Origin: Sulfuricurvum kujiense DSM 16994
GTDB lineage: Bacteria > Campylobacterota > Campylobacteria > Campylobacterales > Sulfurimonadaceae
NCBI RefSeq assembly: GCF_000183725.1
Contig: NC_014762.1
Coordinates: forward strand, 1,302,001-1,366,000
Length of the DNA stretch: 64,000 nt
Direction of reading: 5' to 3'
The position numbers were made by a program, and so were the translations under genes. Shown here piece by piece: positions 34,800 to 43,689 of this stretch. The notes below the pieces were generated by a model. The model was not told the origin of the DNA, ran no database searches, and was given only the letters and a program-made list of their open reading frames with translations. How positions within the stretch are numbered: position 1 is the first letter of the stretch; each line of letters starts with the position of its first letter.

Positions 34800-35600
34800 T
34801 CAGTAAAACAATACGCTTGCATAGCCGACGACACGTGATGTGTCCTGGCTTGCATCGGCACTGGTTCGGTAATCAAGGATAATATTTTTTAAATCTCTTT
34901 TTTTCGCAATATTGAGCATCGCTTCAACTCCGATCATTCCGCATGCTTCACACCCTTGATGCAGCTTATCACTGTCTTCTTCCCGAATCGCTTCCAAACA
35001 AATGGAATCAAGCTGCTGTGCCTGCGATAAATTATAGTAATGGCTTAGATCCGTGCTGATGACGACAGCCGTATTCTGTCGTGCAAGACAATACTCTATA
35101 ACCGGTTCAAGCATAAAGGGTTCCGCATAGGCATAGACAAGTTCGACAACCTGTACATCGGGCAGATAGTGCTTGATAAAAGGCATTTGAACTTCAGTAC
35201 TGTGTTCATGATGCGCCTCGGAAAAGTAGGGGAGGGCGAATCTCTCTCTTAACTCTTTTGTCAACTGCGGGTCAATGGTCAAATCTCCGAGTGGTGTTTG
35301 ATAGTGCGTCAAATCACAAATACTTACTCCATCAAAACCGACACGATGTGACGGTCCGATGACAACCACGGTTTTGGGTTCGCTATTGTTTAAAATTCGG
35401 TAGGCGACATTGGCCGTAAAACCTGAATACACCCAACCCGCATGGGGAACAATGATGGCATTCCCGTACAAGGTAGAAAATGACTTTATAATATCTGAAT
35501 GGGCTTCTATAACAGAATTGAAATGGAAAATCATATCATTGATTTCAGCGGCACTTGCCGGATAAAAACTCCCGGCTACGCTCATAGTTCTAGTACTCAT
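34800..35600 (-). CDS. Memo-family protein (AmmeMemoRadiSam system B)
   Basis: 266 residues of the Memo/class III extradiol dioxygenase-like fold: SVAGSFYPASAAEI at the start, IIVPHAGWVYSGFTANVAY, VVIGPSHRVGFDG, HEHSTEVQMPFI and VISTDLSHY. Iron-binding histidines of the dioxygenase fold are present; the reaction is unknown. Two ATGs in tandem (35603, 35600) follow AGGAGAAG. It overlaps the AMMECR1 gene, the usual partner. Confidence 0.88.
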   Translation of the reverse strand: MSTRTMSVAGSFYPASAAEINDMIFHFNSVIEAHSDIIKSFSTLYGNAIIVPHAGWVYSGFTANVAYRILNNSEPKTVVVIGPSHRVGFDGVSICDLTHYQTPLGDLTIDPQLTKELRERFALPYFSEAHHEHSTEVQMPFIKHYLPDVQVVELVYAYAEPFMLEPVIEYCLARQNTAVVISTDLSHYYNLSQAQQLDSICLEAIREEDSDKLHQGCEACGMIGVEAMLNIAKKRDLKNIILDYRTSADASQDTSRVVGYASVLFY

Positions 35601-36150
35601 CATTCTTCTCCTCATACTTATCAACTTGATAGGTATATATTTCTGGATGGTAGGGTAGGGGATCGCTTCCGATACCGGCTTTAAGTCCTAAATGGGCAAA
35701 AAAAGAATCAAAATCACTGAGCTCGTCCCAAACTTGGGGTAAAAAAGTTGCTTGATGATTATTTAGACGCAATATGACGCCGTCAATATGGGGGCGTATG
35801 ATTTGCTTAAGTTCATTTTGATCTTGATATACCACTTCCTTGGGATGGGTTAAAAGAGACACCTCTAGCGAAATTTCAGAATATTCCGTTCTGCTCAAAG
35901 GTGAGAATCGTGGGTCGCGAAATGCAGCAGAAACAGCATTGGAAGTTAAATCATCTATGAGACTTTGATGAGCGATAATTGATCCGATACATCCGCGCAA
36001 GTGGCCATGCAGTGTCAGAGTCACAAAACATGCCTTTTTTTCGGATAATTCCGGATGCATAGATACGTAGCGGTCTTTATCCACTCCGACACCGTCAAAA
36101 TGAGCTTGTATGGCATTTTTTGCAATTTGGATGTAAACCGAAGAATCCAT
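35590..36150 (-). CDS. AMMECR1-domain protein (AmmeMemoRadiSam system A)
   Basis: 186 residues with the family signature GHLRGCIGS (from LTLHGHLRGCIGSIIAH) and the AFRDPRFSPL block. Function unknown. It comes first, with the Memo gene overlapping its end by about 11-14 bases. The third member of the system, a radical SAM protein, is not in this window. Confidence 0.88.
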   Translation of the reverse strand: MDSSVYIQIAKNAIQAHFDGVGVDKDRYVSMHPELSEKKACFVTLTLHGHLRGCIGSIIAHQSLIDDLTSNAVSAAFRDPRFSPLSRTEYSEISLEVSLLTHPKEVVYQDQNELKQIIRPHIDGVILRLNNHQATFLPQVWDELSDFDSFFAHLGLKAGIGSDPLPYHPEIYTYQVDKYEEKNDEY

Positions 36151-36288
36151 GTTTCCCTCTCTCCATTCTTTTTGAATAAAATTTGATATTACGGACTATT
36201 TTACACCATTTTCTGATTACAATTGTTTCAAAATCAGGTAAGATAATACCAATGTAGATGAATGAGATTTGTTAATCAAAGAAAAAAT

Positions 36289-37047
36289 ATGGATAGAAGA
36301 GCGTTTTTATCATTAACCGTTGCTTATAGTACGACACTTGCGTTTGGCGCCAATGAAGAATTCGTCCCATCATCCGCATCCCTGAAAAATGTCTCTCCTA
36401 CGATCAGTATATTATTAGATAAATTGAATGCGGTGCAAAAACATGTCGGCTACGTTCGATTCAATATTATCAGCTTTGACGAGATGTTAAAAGTTGCGTC
36501 TCTATGCAATAAACCGCTTACTTCAGGCGAAATAGGATTTATCGAAACTATTTTTTACGGAGACCCGCGCCGATACGGCTTTTTCGGTGAGAGAACCGTA
36601 CCGCTCTTAACCGCAAAAATTTCAGAAAAAGATCTTGTATACATCAAAAAGACAGGCCATTTTCTTCTTAAAGGTGCTGCTACCGAAAAATACACTACTA
36701 TCAAATCGCTTGTCGGAAAAGATGCCATATTGACTTCGGGTGTACGCGCTCCGGTCAAACAGCTTTATCTTTTTTTGAAAAAAATAGCCAGCGAGGGGGG
36801 AAATCTTCGTTTGGCTTCAACCTCTATCGCTCCTCCCGGATTTACATTTCACAGTGTCGGAGATTTCGATATCGGCAAAATCGGTCTCGGGTATGGCAAT
36901 TTTAGCGAGAAATTTCAAGAGACCGATGTATTTAAAAAACTGTATAACGGCGGATATATCACCATCCGCTATACAAACGGAAATCCCTACGGCGTACGAT
37001 ACGAACCGTGGCATATCAAAGTAACAGGCGGAAATGAAACGGCATAA
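36289..37047 (+). CDS. Exported M15-family (VanY-like) D-Ala-D-Ala carboxypeptidase
   Basis: About 252 residues. Starts MDRRAFLSL, a twin-arginine-like signal. The C-terminal half has a VanY-type zinc site: FHSVGDFDIG (His and Asp; one residue shorter than the usual HxxGxAxD) and EPWHIKV (last His). Would trim peptidoglycan peptides in the periplasm. The frame opens at 36262, but MDRRAF fits a signal sequence better. Confidence 0.78.
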   Translation: MDRRAFLSLTVAYSTTLAFGANEEFVPSSASLKNVSPTISILLDKLNAVQKHVGYVRFNIISFDEMLKVASLCNKPLTSGEIGFIETIFYGDPRRYGFFGERTVPLLTAKISEKDLVYIKKTGHFLLKGAATEKYTTIKSLVGKDAILTSGVRAPVKQLYLFLKKIASEGGNLRLASTSIAPPGFTFHSVGDFDIGKIGLGYGNFSEKFQETDVFKKLYNGGYITIRYTNGNPYGVRYEPWHIKVTGGNETA

Positions 37048-37050
37048 TCT

Positions 37051-39088
37051 TTAAGTGATATTCTCTATAGGCTCCGGCTGATGAAGATAATATCCTTGCA
37101 AAAATTCAATATCAAGCGACCGAACGATGTTGAAAATAGTTTCAGAATGGACGTACTCGGCTATAATATCTATCTTTAACTCTTTCGCAAGCGAAACGAT
37201 TGATTTAACAGTGAGATATGCACTCTCGTCCGTATCAATGTTTTTGATCAAACTGCCGTCAATTTTTAAAAAATTGGGACTCATATTTACGATATAGTTA
37301 AAATTTGAATATCCGCTGCCGAAATCATCGATTGATATTCGACATCCTGCAGCTTTTGCTTTGTCTATGAATTCGCTTACATTTTTATTCGATGAATCAA
37401 TATGCTCGCTTTCAACCAATTCTATAATAACCCGTCCATGCATATTATATTGATCTATCAAATTGAAAAACAAGAATGAAACTTCCTTGTTTATCATATC
37501 TTCATGCGTAATATTAATAGAGAAGTGATATGTATTATGTCGAAAATAATCAAATACGTTTTCGAGCATCAGCAAGGTAAGATTCGTATATATACCGGCA
37601 GTTTTAGACTGCTCCAGAAAGAAAGACGGCATTGTGATCTGCCCCTTGTCATCAATAATGCGCATTAAAGTTTCAATATGATAGCTATTATCGAATACAT
37701 TAATGATTTTTTGTCCAAACGGTTTTATATATTTTTTATTAATAGCGTTTTGGATCATTGCAGTCAACAATTTTGATTTGTGCAATTCATCTATAATATG
37801 GGTGTTTTTATTAAAATCGATAAAGGACATATTGTTTTCTTTAGCATAACTCAAAGCGATATCGCACATTCTTCTAAGATTGCTTTCACCACGAGCAAAT
37901 GCGATAAAAACATTTATCTTTAATCGTATTTCACCGATGCGAAAGGGTTCATTTTCTATACATCGAACAATATTATCTTGTTTTATCAGGATTTCGTTTC
38001 CATAAATTTCTTTAGTCAGTATCGCAAATTCATCTGCGGAAACTCGATAGATTCTTTCCTGACTTTCCAATACTGTAGCGAGTCTTGATGCAAATAGCTG
38101 TAAAATAGCATCCCCGATATCATATCCGTAAGATTCATTGATATTTCTAAAATGCTTTATATTGATTAACATCAAGGATTTTGCACCCGTTACTTCGAGG
38201 TCTTCCGTGAGTTGTTGACGGTTCGGAATACCAGTTAAATGATCCGTAGTCTGTTTTACGATACGTTCCATTTGTTTAAAGTAATCGTTAACGGCTCTCG
38301 CTATCTTGCCTATTTCGTCTTTTTGAAGTAGAAATTTCGAAAGTCTATTACTCTCGTTGCAGTTGATTGTATTTGTAATTTCATTAAGCGGCTGGATAAT
38401 AGTTCTGAATAAAATATTTCCTAATAAAAATATAAAAACAAGTCCCATAAAAAAGATCAGATACAATTGGTTTATAAAAATATAATTTACAATTTCTGTT
38501 GTTTTTGAATTTAGTCTAATGCCAAGATGGGCAATAGGTTTTTTGTCGCTTGAGAAGAGAGGAAAAAGGATATCATAGTCTTTATCCTTATCGGCAAATT
38601 CAATACTTTGTTTTGTGACATTCGCCAAATCGGAAATATATTTTTTATCCCAAATTTTTCCGATTATGTAATAGCCTTGAGGCGGAGTTTTTCTGCTGTA
38701 ATCTATCGAAGGTTGAATAGGGGCGGTAAATATTTGAATCACTTTTCCATTTTCAAATAAAAAATAATTTGAAAAATATGAAGATTCGGCATTAGTCTAA
38801 TTTATTTATGGACATAGGCTCTTCAAGATTTATTTGAGCCCAATTTTTATCTTGATTTTTTGTAAATGTTACGAGATCGTCCCAATAGGAATAATCATAA
38901 TTTAGAACTTTAAATGGATTGCTTTTTAACGCTAATACTTCATTAAATGTTGATTGAAATTCACTAACTCTTATTTTTTGTACCGTTTCCAGTTTTTGAG
39001 TGTTGTAGCGCCAAAAAAATACAAGGATTATCATAAATACGGTTATTAATAAAGCAGTCGATAAGAGTATTTTATTTTTTAAATTCAT
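37051..39088 (-). pseudogene. Frameshifted CHASE4-HAMP-GGDEF-EAL protein
   Basis: Two consecutive minus-strand frames together give one membrane protein: 39088-38792 holds the first membrane helix and the start of a CHASE4-like sensor (NYDYSYWDDLV), then the frame shifts by one base near 38790 and continues (TNAESSYFSNYFLFENGKV, read without its own start) into sensor, membrane helix, HAMP, GGDEF and EAL. The cyclase motif is degenerate (SADEF), whereas the EAL residues (ETLMRI, IDDFGSGYS, AEYV) look intact. A GTG at 38742 could start the remainder. Either a real mutation or a sequencing error. Confidence 0.8.
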
Positions 39089-39407
39089 TAATATTTCCTT
39101 ATTATGGCAAGATATTTATTTATATCGTCGGAATTCCATTGTACAAGCGAGTAGGCCTATATCGTTCGTGTAATATTATCGTAACACATGCATACTTTAA
39201 TAATTAAAATTTCTTATTCGTTTACCTTTTTGGTTCATACTGCTTTTGCCCGATGGTCTACATGGCCTGAAGGACTTCTTTCTCATCCTCCTTAAGATAA
39301 GCTCTTTCTTTACTCGTCACATTGAAAGAGCGCTTTTAGCCGAATACACTGTAATAAACAAGTAATTTTTTCATTCCATAATTTGTTAATTCCTAATAAG
39401 GCTAACC
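39089..39407. other. Intergenic region with one strong inverted repeat
   Basis: 319 bases without a convincing gene. The clearest structure is GCTCTTTC...GAAAGAGC (39301-39331), 15-base loop, followed by GCTTTT, which could end plus-strand transcripts, although no plus-strand gene stands directly upstream. Confidence 0.4.
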
Positions 39408-39659
39408 ATGATACAAAATTCACTTGTAAATCAACAGGTTCAAGATGATGTAGTCAATAGAATAACCAAAATTGCACATCAACATCTACAAATTGCATAC
39501 AAGGCAAAAATGACACACTATGAGATGTCAATGTGCCTGGAAATCAGCAATCTTCAAAATGTACCGATTGATCAAATTTTCAATAAAATGGCCATTTTTA
39601 AAGAGTCAAGCGATTATATAGTTTATAAAAAAGATTTCATTTGGAACGGCAGTAAATAA
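39408..39659 (+). CDS. Small hypothetical protein
   Basis: 83 residues, soluble, helical, no recognised domain (MIQNSLVNQQVQDDVVNRI start). TAAGGCTAACC precedes the ATG. Sits between two c-di-GMP genes on the opposite strand. Confidence 0.55.
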   Translation: MIQNSLVNQQVQDDVVNRITKIAHQHLQIAYKAKMTHYEMSMCLEISNLQNVPIDQIFNKMAIFKESSDYIVYKKDFIWNGSK

Positions 39660-39696
39660 GATAGTTATTCCTAAAAGCGGCGGATTCTGCTAGAAC

Positions 39697-40449
39697 TTAA
39701 AAAAAATCTAATTCTTCGTTTTCATGCATTATGACTTTGTTTCTTCCGGTCTCTTTTGCCCTGTACAGTGCTGAGTCTGCCATAGTATAGAAACCGTTTT
39801 CATCCACATATTCATTAACAAAATCAATAACCACCAAACCTAGAGATATCGTTATATGAGATGATACCGCCGAATTGGAATGGGGAATATTTAAATCTTC
39901 GATATTTGCTTTTATCTGCTCTGCAAATTCTAATGACTGCTCTTTATTTAATCCTGAAAATATTATACCGAACTCTTCGCCACCGAGTCTAAATGCAAAA
40001 TCGCCGCCTCTATGTAATGAATTTTTAATAGTAGAAGCAACAATCGTCAATGCTTTATCTCCGGCATAATGGCCATACGTATCATTATATTTTTTAAAAT
40101 AGTCTATATCAAGAATTATAAATGAAAGCGTAGATTTTTCTCTTGTAGCACGATAAATCTCTCGTGTTAAAATATCGTTAAAATATCTTCTGTTATAAAG
40201 TTCTGTCAGTGAATCAGTAATTGATAATTTTTCAAAATTCTTTTTTTCAGTTATGTCATATCTTACAAGGACTTCACCTAGTGGAAAATACTCTTCATCA
40301 TAAATAGGCATTATCCTGTTTTGATACCAACGTACTTTTCCCTCTTTGGTTATATATTTCAACTCTCCTACAAGAGTTTTTTTTGCGGCAATGACATCTT
40401 TTACCTTTTGAACAAATTCATTCGGCAATTTATTGTGTATATTACTCAT
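39697..40449 (-). CDS. GGDEF protein with only the C-terminal half of a PAS domain
   Basis: 250 residues. The GGDEF domain is intact (RLGGEEFGIIFSG). Before it lies only the second half of a PAS domain plus PAC (LVGELKYITKEGKVRWYQNRIMPIYDEE ... VRYDITEKKNFEKL). A stop codon comes directly before the ATG, so the first half of the PAS is gone. It could be an active but truncated cyclase. The missing 5' part lies toward the tRNA-Glu gene, a common site of integration and rearrangement. Confidence 0.82.
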   Translation of the reverse strand: MSNIHNKLPNEFVQKVKDVIAAKKTLVGELKYITKEGKVRWYQNRIMPIYDEEYFPLGEVLVRYDITEKKNFEKLSITDSLTELYNRRYFNDILTREIYRATREKSTLSFIILDIDYFKKYNDTYGHYAGDKALTIVASTIKNSLHRGGDFAFRLGGEEFGIIFSGLNKEQSLEFAEQIKANIEDLNIPHSNSAVSSHITISLGLVVIDFVNEYVDENGFYTMADSALYRAKETGRNKVIMHENEELDFF

Positions 40450-40634
40450 TTACCCTATTTTCAGCTAATCCAACCTCTTCACCCTTTTTGATTCGGTTGT
40501 TGCAAAATATTTATATCTACATTTTATTTATTGTACATAAAGTTCCTGAAAATACATAAAGTCGTATTATGAGCTACAAATAATGGCAAATAAGATAAAT
40601 TGAGTAGGATGAGTAAAAAATAAGAAGTTTAAAG

Positions 40635-40709
40635 TGGTGACCCCAAGGGGATTCGAACCCCTATGGCCAGAATGAAAATCTGGAATCCTAACCATTAGAT
40701 GATGGGGCC
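40635..40709 (-). tRNA. tRNA-Glu (anticodon UUC)
   Basis: 75 bases on the minus strand with encoded CCA. Acceptor GGCCCCA pairs with TGGGGTC; anticodon stem CCAGA/TCTGG around a seven-base loop with TTC; T arm AGGGGTTCGAATCCCCT. All arms pair well. Confidence 0.95.
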
Positions 40710-40820
40710 ACTTTAAAAAAGAAAAGAATCAGGCGAACCTGAGCCGAAATTATACGATTTGTATGCTGAAAAAAAGCTAAATCACAACTTTATTTTCCCG
40801 AAAAACGGGAAGAGGGGAGA

Positions 40821-41372
40821 TTAATTGTTATAAAAAGAGCGAAGAGCACGGATTATAACTGCATTTTTAGAGATGCTTTCAGCTTTTGCATTGTCATCTA
40901 CCAATTCATAAACATCTAACGGCAAAGAGATTGAAAATGTTTTGGTTTCAATTTTTTTACGTTTAGCAACCAGACTTGTAATGTTTTGAAGCATCTCAAG
41001 AATTTTTTTGGTATCAATCGGTTTTTGAATAAAGCTGTTGACACCGACTTCGATCGATTCAGAGATCTTTTGAATATCGTTACTTGCAGAAATAACAATA
41101 ATGATTTGTGACGGATTGATTGATCGGATGCGGCGGGCAAGCTCAATACCGTCGATTTCAGGCATGATAATATCGACAAAAATAATGTCCGGGTTGATTT
41201 TTTCATACATGCGAAGTGCATCAGCACCGTTGTAAGCCGATGTAACTTCAGCAAAAAAGTTTTTGAACGTTGAGCTTAAAAGATCGTTGGCGACAACTTC
41301 ATCTTCAACGACCATTGCTGTCAATTTCTTTGTTTGTTCTGTAAGTTGGATTAGATCGACGTTTGATGACAT
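40821..41372 (-). CDS. Response regulator receiver fused to a ribbon-helix-helix domain
   Basis: 183 residues. A receiver domain (AMVVEDEVVANDLL, phosphoacceptor in IIFVDIIMPEIDG, conserved Lys in FIQKPID) followed by a C-terminal segment TKTFSISLPLDVYELVDDNAKAESISKNAVIIRALRSFY that looks like a CopG/Arc ribbon-helix-helix DNA-binding unit. That output domain is rare in response regulators. No partner kinase is adjacent. Confidence 0.8.
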   Translation of the reverse strand: MSSNVDLIQLTEQTKKLTAMVVEDEVVANDLLSSTFKNFFAEVTSAYNGADALRMYEKINPDIIFVDIIMPEIDGIELARRIRSINPSQIIIVISASNDIQKISESIEVGVNSFIQKPIDTKKILEMLQNITSLVAKRKKIETKTFSISLPLDVYELVDDNAKAESISKNAVIIRALRSFYNN

Positions 41373-41494
41373 GATAGATCCTTAATAGTATTTCAGCAAC
41401 ATGTTAAAAAATGTCGCTGTGGTTATTTGTTGCAATTATAGATAATAATTTTTAGCATTACCTTAAAAAAACAACTTTAGTTAGAGTGAGGCAT

Positions 41495-41701
41495 TTAATA
41501 CTGTTTGAATTGTTCTAGCCATTCAATATTGGATTCATTGGTTTTCTCTTGCTGTCGCAAAATCGACTCTATAATACTGAGAAGAGTTTGACGATCCATG
41601 AATTGCAGTAGCTCAGGATTAATGTGGGTAGGTTTGATTTCCCCATAGCGGTTTAGAAGGTTTTCAATGTCTGCTATTAGCTGTTCTTTAGTTGATTCCA
41701 T
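41495..41701 (-). CDS. Small helical hypothetical protein
   Basis: 68 residues (MESTKEQLIADIENLLNRYG; ends NIEWLEQFKQY), all-helical, no known domain. Its start lies 39 bases outside the left prophage boundary, so I take it as host gene; a phage repressor role cannot be excluded. Confidence 0.55.
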   Translation of the reverse strand: MESTKEQLIADIENLLNRYGEIKPTHINPELLQFMDRQTLLSIIESILRQQEKTNESNIEWLEQFKQY

Positions 41702-41739
41702 TTGGAAAGTTTAACTTACATCAACTGAAACTTCTTTTT

Positions 41740-41767
41740 GATTAACATAATATATATTATATTGAAA
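41740..41767 (+). repeat. Left boundary repeat, dif-like (attL candidate)
   Basis: Arm ending in AACATAA, centre TATATA, arm TTATATTGAAA. It agrees with E. coli dif at about 20 of 28 positions. The 15 bases AATATATATTATATT (41749-41763) recur exactly at the right boundary. The first phage gene begins 12 bases after it. Confidence 0.6.
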
Positions 41768-41778
41768 AAAGGATTTAT

Positions 41779-42057
41779 ATGACTTCTATGATCGGTTCAC
41801 TACAACGAAATGATGGTAACACTCTTTCTGCAAGAACTGACTATCTTAAAATAAACTTTACCCCCAGTGAAAAAAAAGTTTTTACGCATAAAGAGAAAAA
41901 TGTTAATAATTTTTTTTCAGCTAACGGCGTTTCATACAATCAAACAGAATATTTTAGAGTATTGTCGCTTAATTTCGACAATCCTGACTTAATGGCTCTC
42001 ATGTCTAAGCTCTATTTGACTGACTGTAATAATGCTTTCAAAGGCGGCAAATTATGA
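41779..42057 (+). CDS. Phage hypothetical protein, first gene
   Basis: 92 residues, soluble, no known domain (LSARTDYLKINFTPSEKKVF region). AAAAAAGGA precedes the ATG. Its stop overlaps the next ATG (ATGA). Position at the left end suggests an early or replication-linked role. Confidence 0.65.
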   Translation: MTSMIGSLQRNDGNTLSARTDYLKINFTPSEKKVFTHKEKNVNNFFSANGVSYNQTEYFRVLSLNFDNPDLMALMSKLYLTDCNNAFKGGKL

Positions 42058-42212
42058 GTCAAAAATCCAATCAAGAAAAGGTGTTCTATGCGATAGCTCA
42101 GTTATTACAAAAGGGTGAGAAAAATATTACCCGTTACAAAGTGGCGAATATGGTTTCATCTGTTGACCGCTCGACGGTTTATATCATTATCAAAAAATAT
42201 TCAGAAGGATAA
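42054..42212 (+). CDS. Phage small helix-turn-helix-like protein
   Basis: 52 residues. The segment GEKNITRYKVANMVSSVDRSTVYIIIKKY looks like a helix-turn-helix (KVANMVSSVDRSTVY). It could be a transcription regulator of the prophage. It overlaps the previous gene by 4 bases and ends 3 bases before the next. Confidence 0.6.
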   Translation: MSQKSNQEKVFYAIAQLLQKGEKNITRYKVANMVSSVDRSTVYIIIKKYSEG

Positions 42213-42215
42213 CTT

Positions 42216-42566
42216 ATGGCATCTGTTGAAGACGCAAAAAATCAAGCTCGCGAGTATATCAAGCTCACTCAAACTAACATCGTAAAATTGGCGGGTACTG
42301 TTGTATCTAATTACATTAGTGAACCTAAAGCTAAGCTCAAAGATGGTGAACCCGTTTTTATCGATGGTGTACAGCAATTTTATGCACCTCGTATGTCTTG
42401 TAAAGTTGCTTTTGTCGGTGGTGAGGCGGAAATCCCACTTAACTCTGAGCAGTACAAAAAAGTAAAAATTGGTGAAATGTATCTCTTTACTGGTCGTCAA
42501 GGGCTGATTAAGTCTTTCGGTTCTGAGTCTGTCGGCGTTGTTTACGACACTATCGAAGAGATTTAA
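42216..42566 (+). CDS. Phage protein, possible single-stranded-DNA-binding protein
   Basis: 116 residues. A strand-rich second half (MSCKVAFVGGEAEIPLNSEQYKKVKIGEMYLFTGRQGLI) resembles a small OB-like fold, and its position upstream of rep matches that of the ssDNA-binding protein in many rolling-circle phages. The assignment is structural inference only. AGAAGGA precedes the start. Confidence 0.55.
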   Translation: MASVEDAKNQAREYIKLTQTNIVKLAGTVVSNYISEPKAKLKDGEPVFIDGVQQFYAPRMSCKVAFVGGEAEIPLNSEQYKKVKIGEMYLFTGRQGLIKSFGSESVGVVYDTIEEI

Positions 42567-42568
42567 CC

Positions 42569-42844
42569 ATGACTGCGCTCTCCTCCGTTGTTCTCCGCTT
42601 GATGGGGGAGCAGTATACCCTCCCTACTCCTTATAGTTCTTTGATTTGTGATTTATTTGTACATAACGGTTTTTCATATTGTCGTACTCCGACTAAGTGG
42701 TTAATGCGTCCCGTACATGGTCGTCTATGGAAAAAGATTTCTCGAAGTACATTCGAGTTTGAACATTCGGCCTATAAAACTAAAATCAATCAATCACAAG
42801 CCAAAGGGCTTTTAAAATATACACAATTGGAATTTGACTTATGA
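42569..42844 (+). CDS. Phage hypothetical protein
   Basis: 91 residues, basic, no domain recognised (contains RTPTKWLMRPVHGRLWKKI). Lies 2 bases after the previous gene and overlaps the next by 4. Confidence 0.6.
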   Translation: MTALSSVVLRLMGEQYTLPTPYSSLICDLFVHNGFSYCRTPTKWLMRPVHGRLWKKISRSTFEFEHSAYKTKINQSQAKGLLKYTQLEFDL

Positions 42845-43329
42845 GCCGTATTAACGATTTATTGCACATACATGAAAAGCAAAAACAAAATAAAGGTGAG
42901 CCTTTAAAGGTTTACAAATTCGATATAAACACTATCGCTTTTCTTGGTTTAAAGATTAATGATGATGAGCTTCCCCCTTCTCCCTCCCCTATTCCTTGGG
43001 GAGATAGAATAATTCATACTTTCACGATTGATAAGATTGATTATATTAAAACTCATTTTGGTCTTTTCATGAAGCGAAAGCAATCACCGATAATTGAGGT
43101 CTGCACACCTGAACGATATTTCTTAGCTAAATCATTTTTAACTCTTGATGATATCAATCATGTCAAATTGCATGAAAACGAGTTCTACAAAAAATTCAAT
43201 TTGGCGAAATATGACGTTCCCCAAGCTGGATTAACAAGGGGGTCTAAGCGGTCTTTTTCTGACCGTGCAGAAACCCAAAAAACTAAATTAGAAGTAATAC
43301 AGGACAAATATAAGGATGGTGTTAAATGA
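42841..43329 (+). CDS. Phage hypothetical protein
   Basis: 162 residues, soluble, with a Pro/Ser turn (LPPSPSPIPWGD) and a basic C terminus (GSKRSFSDRAETQKTKLEV). Function not recognised. Overlaps both neighbours by 4 bases. Confidence 0.6.
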   Translation: MSRINDLLHIHEKQKQNKGEPLKVYKFDINTIAFLGLKINDDELPPSPSPIPWGDRIIHTFTIDKIDYIKTHFGLFMKRKQSPIIEVCTPERYFLAKSFLTLDDINHVKLHENEFYKKFNLAKYDVPQAGLTRGSKRSFSDRAETQKTKLEVIQDKYKDGVK

Positions 43330-43498
43330 GTCTTTCTAGAAAAAAATATCTACATACTGAAATTTTTGTTTACATTCTGTTTTTGTTAGAGGGAAAATTT
43401 TTTGTATTGACGGCGATTATGCATTTGTTTCTTTTTCACCCTACTCTAAAAAAGTCAAACTATCTGAACTGAATTTGATTAAAGGTTGTTTTAAATGA
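43326..43498 (+). pseudogene. Small phage gene with an apparent frameshift
   Basis: The frame from the ATG at 43326 begins MSLSRKKYLHTEIFVYIL, then runs into unlikely sequence and stops at 43472. Another frame gives a protein-like VRGKIFCIDGDYAFVSFSP stretch and ends at 43498 with a 4-base overlap onto the next ATG, the usual spacing here. The switch falls near a T5 run (about 43381-43385). Decay, sequencing error or programmed frameshifting are all possible. Confidence 0.5.
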
Positions 43499-43689
43499 AT
43501 AATACAAAATATATTGATGAAGCTATGGAATCTGCAATAGATTTAATGAATGGTTTATTGATTTATCACAAAGCACAATCAGATTGGCAGAATTTACCTT
43601 TATCTGAAAAGTCTATTTACAAAGATTTCAAAGAATATTTAGAGGTTTGTTTTAGAGAGTATTTTATTTTAAAGGTTTTAAATAAATGA
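43495..43689 (+). CDS. Phage hypothetical protein
   Basis: 64 residues, helical, acidic (MNNTKYIDEAMESAIDLMNG). Overlaps the previous frame and the rep start by 4 bases each, so probably coupled to rep translation. Confidence 0.6.
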   Translation: MNNTKYIDEAMESAIDLMNGLLIYHKAQSDWQNLPLSEKSIYKDFKEYLEVCFREYFILKVLNK

